Assembly: GCA_020726205.1 (NCBI GenBank)
Contig: DYTA01000041.1
Coordinates: 1 to 8,651 of the forward strand
DNA length: 8,651 nucleotides
Direction of reading: 5' to 3'
Source: Nitrosospira multiformis
Lineage (GTDB): Bacteria; Pseudomonadota; Gammaproteobacteria; Burkholderiales; UBA11063
Position 1 is the stretch's first letter. Each line of letters begins with the position of its first letter. A program made the translations under genes and the position numbers. Below are positions 1 through 5,965 of this stretch, in pieces. The notes under the pieces are model-generated. The model was not told where the DNA came from. It did no database searches and saw nothing but the letters and a program-made list of their open reading frames with translations.

Positions 1-898
1 GACCTATGGGTTGTTCGTTAATATTAACTGTTAGAGGACTTTCAGTAACAACTGCATGAGAGTAACAATGCTTGAAATTATCGTTTTCGAAAAAAGCACG
101 AATAAAACGCATTTTAACACTTATCCCTTTTTGCCATTCTTGAAACTCTCCAGTACCATGCAACAAACATCTTTTAGCATAATTGTTATCGGATTGAGTC
201 GATGTCCAATAAGAACCCCAATCTTGAAAACCACCTACTGAATCTCTTTGATATCCAAGATAAGAAAATTCATTTTGTGAAGGCAAATACCAATCAGCAT
301 ATCCTTCGGATACAAAATTGTAGGCATAGTATGCTGCGGTATATTCACCACAATAGAAAACAATATTATTAGTATTAGTATTTCCATTGTTTAAATCGCT
401 TGTTCCGGGAAGATAGTAACCTTGACAACCCCATGAAGCGGTATTGGGATAATCTGAAGGGTAGGCAATTAAACCATTACCCGGTAATTCTGTCCATTGA
501 AATTCTCCATTTACATACCAATAAGATCCATTTTTAAAAACAATGCCTCCTCTGAATAAATCTCCAACTTTAACACTTGCAGTAGTTTCACAAACTTTAT
601 GACGAATAATACTACTATACCAAGTATAATTTGGACATAAAGGGTCACTTATAGCTGCTCGGTAAAATTTTTTACTTGTACTACTAGAAGTAACGATTAT
701 TGTATCGTTAGAAAGAGTAACACCAATAATATCGTTCCAAGTTAAACTATCGGTACTTTCCTGCCATTGAATATTTCCAACAGCACCGGTAACCGATAAA
801 AATACAGTATCGCCAACAACAACAGTTTGTAATGGACTTTGCGCTTTAGTAGCAGTTACTGCTAAAAATAATATAGAAATTAAAAATATGTTTTTCAT
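1..898 (-). CDS. Secreted Ig-like/DUF1566 surface protein, N-terminal part (3' end outside window)
   Basis: The gene starts at ATG 898-896 and stays open for 299 codons to the window edge, so its C-terminus is missing. Residues 1-20 (MKNIFLISILFLAVTATKAQ) are a clean signal peptide with probable cleavage before or after the Gln. Residues about 24-102 form an Ig-like beta domain containing GNIQWQESTDSL. Residues about 108-272 match the DUF1566 (Lcl C-terminal, C-type-lectin-like) family: VGDLFRGGIVF, NGLIA, ASWGC, DWYLP, YWTST and a final FIRAF. DUF1566 domains occur in fimbrial and surface proteins; no catalytic role is evident. The whole N-terminal arrangement is paralogous to the gene just upstream (3688-950), with an extra stretch of about 15 residues rich in Trp and Tyr at 123-138. 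Only 51 bp separate the two genes, with no recognisable promoter between, so co-transcription is likely. By analogy with its neighbours the missing end should carry a T9SS sorting domain; that is inference. Confidence 0.85.
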   Translation of the reverse strand, partial: MKNIFLISILFLAVTATKAQSPLQTVVVGDTVFLSVTGAVGNIQWQESTDSLTWNDIIGVTLSNDTIIVTSSSTSKKFYRAAISDPLCPNYTWYSSIIRHKVCETTASVKVGDLFRGGIVFKNGSYWYVNGEFQWTELPGNGLIAYPSDYPNTASWGCQGYYLPGTSDLNNGNTNTNNIVFYCGEYTAAYYAYNFVSEGYADWYLPSQNEFSYLGYQRDSVGGFQDWGSYWTSTQSDNNYAKRCLLHGTGEFQEWQKGISVKMRFIRAFFENDNFKHCYSHAVVTESPLTVNINEQPIG

Positions 899-949
899 TT
901 TTTGCTGTATTAGGCTCTTGTTTAGATAATTAATTACTTATTGAAAATA

Positions 950-3688
950 TTACTCAATAATAAATTTGCTTCGGTAAATTCTATTTGATTTCACTTCAAG
1001 ATAGTATATTCCGGACTTTAAATTATGTTGAGAAATTTTTATTTTAGTTTCAAATTCATGAGTTGATTCAACATAGTATGAAATTTCATTTGAAACGATT
1101 TTACCTGCAATATCATATACAATTAAATCGAAAGAATTTCCTTTAAAATTTGGAATTGTAAGTGTGGCTTCATTTGCCATTGGATTGGGATATATCAGTA
1201 TGGTTCCTTGTTGAAAATATTTATTATTTATATTTACAAATGTGCCATTATCTTTTCTATTACTAAACGAAATTGTATCAATAACTCCATTTATTTCGCA
1301 ACCATCAGCCTTTCTTACGCCAATAATATAATAATAAACGTCGAATACATTAACATCATTATAACTTAATGTTGAGCCATTTACTGTTGCTAATAATGAC
1401 ATATTGTTGATATTTGTACCTCTATAGATGTAATAACTGGAGGGTATAAACATACCGCCTGCATCTACATAGGGAGTCCAATTTAATCCCATTGTGTTGG
1501 CATTTGAAGAAATTACCAAGTTAACAGTTTTGTGATAATTACTTAAGTCCGATTCATTATTACAAGTATCAACTACCATTATTTTATATTTATCCGATTT
1601 TATTTCGGGATTAGATGCCATATCGGTATATTGAGCAGGAACGTCAGCATTTACCTCACCAATTTCAATATAATTATTGGTACCACTTTCTTTAAATATT
1701 TTGTATTTTAATGCTCCTACATTTATTACTTTTTCCCAAAGAATTTTGTTCTTCCATGTGTTGGTATCAACTGTAACTAAACAAATTTCTTGATTTTGAT
1801 ATGGTTGGCGAACTGTTATATTAATATTGTCGAATATTGTACATCCTAATTGATCGGAAGCCAAAAGCGTATAGGTTTGCGAATGGCTTGGACTGCAAAC
1901 CGGATTGAAAATTGAAGGTGATGATAATGAATCAGATGGAGTCCATTGATAATTTATTGTTCCCGATTCGGTTATATGATTAGTTACTACATTTGAATGA
2001 AGTTGTGCTGTTTGGCCTAAACATATTACGGTGTCATTACTAAGTTCAAGTGATAATTCAATCACCTTTAATTCCATATAAGTTGATGATGAAAGATTGC
2101 AATAATTATTTATATCGCAAGTGTATATCCCTTGGTCGGAAATACTCGATTGTTGAATTTGATATGTATTTAAATTTGCGCCGGAAATATCATCGCCATT
2201 TTTCTTCCATTGATACAATGGATTAGTTCCATTAACAACTACATTAAATTGTATATTTGAATTTGAGCAAACATTTATAGATTGCGATTGAGAACTTATT
2301 GAAATGGGAGTGATAGAAGTAAGACTCATTGTATCTGAATCAGTACAATTTAAATTATCTCTTACGGTTAAAATATAAGTTTGATTGGTTAAGGATTGTG
2401 CTGCCGGATTTGGAATATTAGCATCTGATAGACCTGTATTAGGCGACCAAGAATAATACAGTTGTCCTGACACGGTAATATTATTTGTTGAGCCATTTCC
2501 AATAAGGTTATATGAATTATTATTACAAAAAAGCGCATCGCTACCTGCTTGAGCATCAATTTCAACTACATTTAAAGTTGCACTGTTTGATGTAACGGTA
2601 GTGCAAAGATTAGTTAAATCGCATGTATAAACTCCTTGATTAGATACATCTGCAGCCGAAATAATTAACCAACTGGAATTTGCCCCTATAATAGGCATAC
2701 CATCTTTTTTCCATTGATGACTAACACTTGTTCCTAGTGCAGTAGCCGAAAAACTAACAGCGCTACCTTTACAAACATTTCTGGATATGGGTTGACTAAT
2801 CATAGAAACAGTTTCGGGTTGAAAGGGAATAGAAACTGTTGAGGCAGTTGTAAATACCGGACCCGCAGAAGAAAAGGATCTAATGGCACGTACGTATGCA
2901 TAATTATCTTTAAATGATGTTGGAGTCCAACCATTTACATTTACCATTTTAGCTTTATGAGAATTGTTCCATGAGTCCCATATATTCGTACTAGTCCAAT
3001 ATCCATTATAAATACCACCAGGAGTTTGCACAGGAGGGAAATTACCAACAATATCTTTATACGAAACTAATAATATCATTTGATCAAATGCAGGTAAATA
3101 CCAGTCTGAGTAACCTAAATGAACCAATTCGTCACATATACTAGCGGCTATTGGTCTTTGGCTACAATTACTTAGAATAGCTGTTGTATTCGCTTGTCCA
3201 TTTGTATTAGATGATGCAGAAGCAATGTATCCTACCGACTCACAACCCCATGTTGCAGAATTCGATTGATCTACAGTTGGAGCTATTAATCCATTTCCAC
3301 TTCCATCAACAGAAAAAACGACTCCACCACGATACCAGTCGCCTACTTGAACTTGCGAGGAATTAGCGGCTATCCTATATTGAACTATTGTGCTGTACCA
3401 AGGCGAGTTAGGGCATATCGTTGTATTGGTTATTTTAGCTCTAAAATAGCGAATCCCTGAAGGTGAAGTCACAGCGTTAAAGGTGTAGGGAGAGGTGGTT
3501 GCACCCGAAATATCGCTCCAATTTAGGCTATCAGTACTTTCTTGCCATTGGATATTGCCATTAGCTCCGGTTACATTCAATTCAATAGCATTTCCTATTT
3601 GTACGGCGTAATTGTAAGTTTGAGATTGCAAATAAGAATTATTTCCCAATAAGAGAATGAATAAAAGTGACGATTAAAGAAGTTTCAT
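950..3688 (-). CDS. T9SS-type secreted protein: DUF1566, two Ig/PKD-like pairs, Fn3-like region, sorting domain; in-frame TAA in the signal peptide
   Basis: The natural start is ATG 3688-3686, but codon 5 is TAA (3674-3676), giving MKLL, stop, then SSLLFILLLG. The downstream frame is open to TAA at 952-950; an 899-residue product could begin only from the weak TTG at 3649. Domains in that 899-residue numbering: Ig-like 14-93 (GNIQWQESTDSL); DUF1566 about 102-260 (VGDWYRGGVVF, WGC, DWYLP, YWTST, VRAIRSF); Ig-like 281-362 (HQWKKDG, YTCDL); PKD/adhesin-like 363-447; Ig-like 448-531 (YQWKKNG, YTCDI); PKD-like 532-615; Fn3-like region 619-797 starting EICLVTVD; T9SS type A sorting domain about 815-899 (IYPNPM, KSGIYYLEV, final FIIE). 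The likely role is an exported, surface-attached adhesin-like protein; no active site is seen. A perfect Bacteroidetes promoter lies 29 bp upstream. The lesion may make this a recent pseudogene. It is paralogous to the downstream gene (N-terminus) and to the two upstream genes (C-terminus). Confidence 0.85.
1805..2809 (-). repeat. Internal duplication: two Ig plus PKD-like units in the DUF1566/Ig gene
   Basis: Residues 281-447 and 448-615 (numbered from TTG 3649) repeat one two-domain unit. Each begins with a Val-Cys motif (RNVCKGS; INVCSNS), then QWKK-G, GAN, SxQGxYTCD and a second Cys (NLC; NYC). Each then enters a PKD-like domain with Y-x-W-(S/T)-P, an S-L-x-x-x-x-I-x-N-P motif, QTY-x-L and a terminal DxLxC. 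The duplication is clear at protein level but diverged at base level. Confidence 0.7.
3674..3676 (-). other. In-frame premature TAA at codon 5 of the signal peptide
   Basis: Reading from ATG 3688 the codons are ATG AAA CTT CTT TAA TCG TCA CTT. The residues after the stop (SSLLFILLLG) complete a normal hydrophobic core in the same frame, which continues into the mature protein. One substitution, for example TTA or AAA to TAA, would explain it. The following base is T, a context usually associated with efficient termination, so natural readthrough is not favoured. No in-frame ATG follows for roughly 190 codons of the open frame. Confidence 0.85.
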
Positions 3689-3927
3689 TGAAAAAATAGT
3701 TATTAATATTAAAGCGCAAAGATAATTAGTATAATTTACTAAACAAAAAATAAGGAATACTATTTCTTATTTTTCTTTATTTTATTTTCCAATCGTCACA
3801 GATATTTTCCTGTGCTTTTAACTGCAATAAATAAAGAATGTTATGGTTTTTATATGTAAGGAATTAAGTGTTCGGCTTGTTAGTATTTATTACTTGAATG
3901 CGCCTTGTCATAAAAATAACTTAAACT
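3689..3927. other. Intergenic region, promoter-bearing, otherwise featureless
   Basis: This 239-bp AT-rich gap lies between the stop of the propeller gene and the start of the DUF1566/Ig gene. Apart from the promoter at 3717-3747, I see only a weak 5-bp stem, CACAG/CTGTG (3797-3801 with 3810-3814), without a following T-run on the minus strand. No convincing terminator, RNA gene or small coding frame is visible. Confidence 0.6.
3717..3747 (-). promoter_or_regulatory. Bacteroidetes-type promoter, TTTG-N19-TATCTTTG
   Basis: On the minus strand a -33 element TTTG (3747-3744) is followed, after 19 bp, by TATCTTTG (3724-3717), an exact match to the Bacteroidetes -7 consensus TAnnTTTG. Known spacing for this sigma-ABfr promoter class is about 19-21 bp, so both elements and spacer fit. 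Transcription would start a few bases downstream, near 3712, giving a leader of about 25 nt before ATG 3688. It should drive the DUF1566/Ig gene and, through the 51-bp gap, its downstream paralogue. No other gene start in the window has a comparable match. Assigned from sequence alone. Confidence 0.7.
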
Positions 3928-5763
3928 TTATTCAACTACTAGTTTTCCTCTATATGTTTTTCCATCATTATTTGTAGATGATGTAAGTTCAATAAAATAA
4001 ATGCCTGATTTTAAGTTATTTCGTTGTAAGGTGATTTGCAAGCCATTTAGTCCCATCATAAATTGAGAATTGCTATTCTGTGATAATGAATAAGATTGAA
4101 CTGTTTTGCCCGAAATATCTTTTACATATACCATAGCATCACTATTTTTATTACAGGGTTCCCAATTGGGGATGGAAATTTGTGTGAATGTAATCATAGG
4201 GTTGGGGTAGCAATTTATTTTTTGATAAATAGCAAAATCAACAAAGTCATCAATGTATGTGTTTTCTTCCATATTCGAAAACGAACTGCCATAAGGTCCA
4301 CCCACTTCTTTTGCGGAAGATGTTGGATAGCAGGGCGTTGACTTGACTACGGAAATATAATAAAACATATTCTCTGTTACATTTAAATCGTTGTAACTGA
4401 TATTTATACCAGGTAAATTGACATGGATGCCTAAATTTTCAGGTGTATTTCCTCTAAAAATGGAATAAGCAGACGGTATAAATCTACCACTTTCGTCTTT
4501 ATATTCGCTCCAAGAAAGTAAAACCGTTGTTGCTGGAATTCCTTGTCCTATTTGTAAATTCATTGTTTCATGATAAGGACTCAAATCGGATTCGTTGCCC
4601 ATAGAATCAACGGCAGATATTTTATATCTATTAGAGTTAGTTGCAGGAGTTGAAGATTGGTCAATAAATTCGCTCATATTATCAAAAGGAACGTATCCAA
4701 TACTGTCATAATTGTTTCCTATGGAATATTTATATACATTATAATAACTAGTACCTTGTCCCAAAATTCTTTCCCAAATAACTTTGTTTCGTCCAATTAA
4801 TGAATCAACTGTTACCAAGCAAATTTCTTCACTTTTACGTGTGTATTGAACTCTGCCTACATTTCCGCAAGTCCAACCTCGGTATTCATTAATAAAGAAA
4901 ATTTTATTCATATTTATATTGTGTAATGTATTTACTGATTCCCAATCAAGTCCTGAATTTTCAGTGTATAAATAAGTTCCATTAGTTCCTACAATCCAAC
5001 CTGTTGAATCATTAATAAAATGGACATCTTTTAAGGTTTCAGTGGTAGGTGATGTTTGGCTAGTCCATGTATCTCCGCCATTTTCGGTATGAATAATTGT
5101 TCCGGTATTACCTACTGCCCAACCTTTTTGATCGTTTATAAAATGAGTTCCATACAGGGTCATGCCTCCAGGATTTAAAATTGTCCAAGTATTACCACCA
5201 TCAACAGTTTTTACAACTTTTCCTGAAGGAACCATTCCCATATATCCTACAGCAAAAGCGGTATTTTCATTTATAACTGATATAGAAAATAAATTAACAG
5301 GATTGCTCACTGTTTGTGAAAGCCATGTATTTCCTCCATCAGAAGTATACTTAATTGTACCATTTAGTCCAATAGCCCACCCAATAGTGTCATTTGCAAA
5401 AGCAACACCCTGAAGGTCTTCTACTGATCCGGAATTTTTTTGTATCCAGTCAACTCCATTATTACTTGAAGATATAATCTTACCATTTTCGCCAACTGCA
5501 ATAATATTTGAGGAATTAGTATAGCATACGCCTCTTAAAGGGTCAGTAACTCCAGATATTTGTGCTGTCCATGTTTTTCCTGAATTATTTGTTGTAATAA
5601 TTTTACCGTCAGAACCCACAGCACATCCATGATATATGTCTCCAAAGTGAATTGAATGAAGAGTCGTAGCAATACCCGTGTTTTGATTAGTCCAATTGGG
5701 TTGAGCAAATACTATGGAAGTAATTAAAAATAAGGTAGTTGTAAATAAAGATTTCTGTTTCAT
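3928..5763 (-). CDS. T9SS-type secreted seven-bladed YCF48/BNR-like beta-propeller protein
   Basis: ATG 5763 is chosen because it begins a textbook signal peptide, MKQKSLFTTTLFLITSIVFA, cleaved near the following Gln. The in-frame TTG at 5796 would add 11 charged residues in front and is unlikely. The product has 611 residues. Residues about 22-308 hold seven repeats, each with a G-W-A-V-G-like motif (residues 46, 87, 128, 169, 214, 255 and 296; spacing 41 except one of 45) followed by D/N-G-G-x-T-W. This is the signature of YCF48/HCF136- and sortilin-like propellers. Here it is most likely a secreted or surface protein, not a photosystem factor, since the host lineage is not photosynthetic. 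Residues 313-about 505 are the Fn3-like region (EICLVTVD, NESDLSPYH, GGPYGSSFSNME), and 515-611 the type A sorting domain (CYPNPM, KSGIYFIEL, final KLVVE). The frame is intact, unlike both flanking genes. No clear promoter is seen; transcription may read through from upstream. Confidence 0.92.
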   Translation of the reverse strand: MKQKSLFTTTLFLITSIVFAQPNWTNQNTGIATTLHSIHFGDIYHGCAVGSDGKIITTNNSGKTWTAQISGVTDPLRGVCYTNSSNIIAVGENGKIISSSNNGVDWIQKNSGSVEDLQGVAFANDTIGWAIGLNGTIKYTSDGGNTWLSQTVSNPVNLFSISVINENTAFAVGYMGMVPSGKVVKTVDGGNTWTILNPGGMTLYGTHFINDQKGWAVGNTGTIIHTENGGDTWTSQTSPTTETLKDVHFINDSTGWIVGTNGTYLYTENSGLDWESVNTLHNINMNKIFFINEYRGWTCGNVGRVQYTRKSEEICLVTVDSLIGRNKVIWERILGQGTSYYNVYKYSIGNNYDSIGYVPFDNMSEFIDQSSTPATNSNRYKISAVDSMGNESDLSPYHETMNLQIGQGIPATTVLLSWSEYKDESGRFIPSAYSIFRGNTPENLGIHVNLPGINISYNDLNVTENMFYYISVVKSTPCYPTSSAKEVGGPYGSSFSNMEENTYIDDFVDFAIYQKINCYPNPMITFTQISIPNWEPCNKNSDAMVYVKDISGKTVQSYSLSQNSNSQFMMGLNGLQITLQRNNLKSGIYFIELTSSTNNDGKTYRGKLVVE

Positions 5764-5864
5764 ATTTCGTTTTTTTAGTTTTTCAATTTTTTGCAATTTA
5801 AGTTAATTTTAGATAGCGTAAAAATATTTTACATGAACGTATTATTGATTCTTATGTTTAAAAT

Positions 5865-5939
5865 ACCTAATATAGCATAACCACCGAACTTGATGTCCGG
5901 GGTTATGCATATTGGACTCCTTCGGAGTCTTTGGTAGGT
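5865..5939. repeat. Bipartite palindromic intergenic element (two adjacent hairpins)
   Basis: Hairpin A (5875-5908) has 8-bp perfect arms GCATAACC (5875-5882) and GGTTATGC (5901-5908). Past a bulged A the stem continues with CCG/CGG and, across one mismatch, AC/GT, leaving a five-base loop. Hairpin B (5915-5929) pairs GACTCC with GGAGTC around a TTC triloop. A 5-bp outer pair, ACCTA (5865-5869) with TAGGT (5935-5939), could enclose both. The element is more GC-rich than its surroundings and lies between the LamG/SprB gene's stop and the propeller gene's start. No T-run follows either hairpin on the minus strand, so it is not a standard intrinsic terminator. It could be a REP-like dispersed repeat or an mRNA-processing or stabilising structure between the two cistrons; one copy cannot distinguish these. 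Confidence 0.6.
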
Positions 5940-5965
5940 TGTATTAAGGCGTTGTAGCATAAGGG

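Noticed and set aside
56..241. Short plus-strand open frame, like others at 4096-4341, 5162-5413, 6045-6248 and 7947-8180
   Set aside because: Each lies antisense within a well-supported minus-strand gene and shows no recognisable protein features.
3797..3814. Possible terminator hairpin CACAG/CTGTG after the propeller gene
   Set aside because: The stem is only 5 bp with an 8-base loop and has no T-run on the minus strand.
5764..5796. Upstream TTG start adding 11 residues to the propeller protein
   Set aside because: The added segment is highly charged and would precede a complete signal peptide that starts at ATG 5763.
5816..5836. TATTTTTA as a -7 promoter element for the propeller gene
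   Set aside because: It lacks the final G of TAnnTTTG, and there is no TTTG at 19-21 bp upstream.
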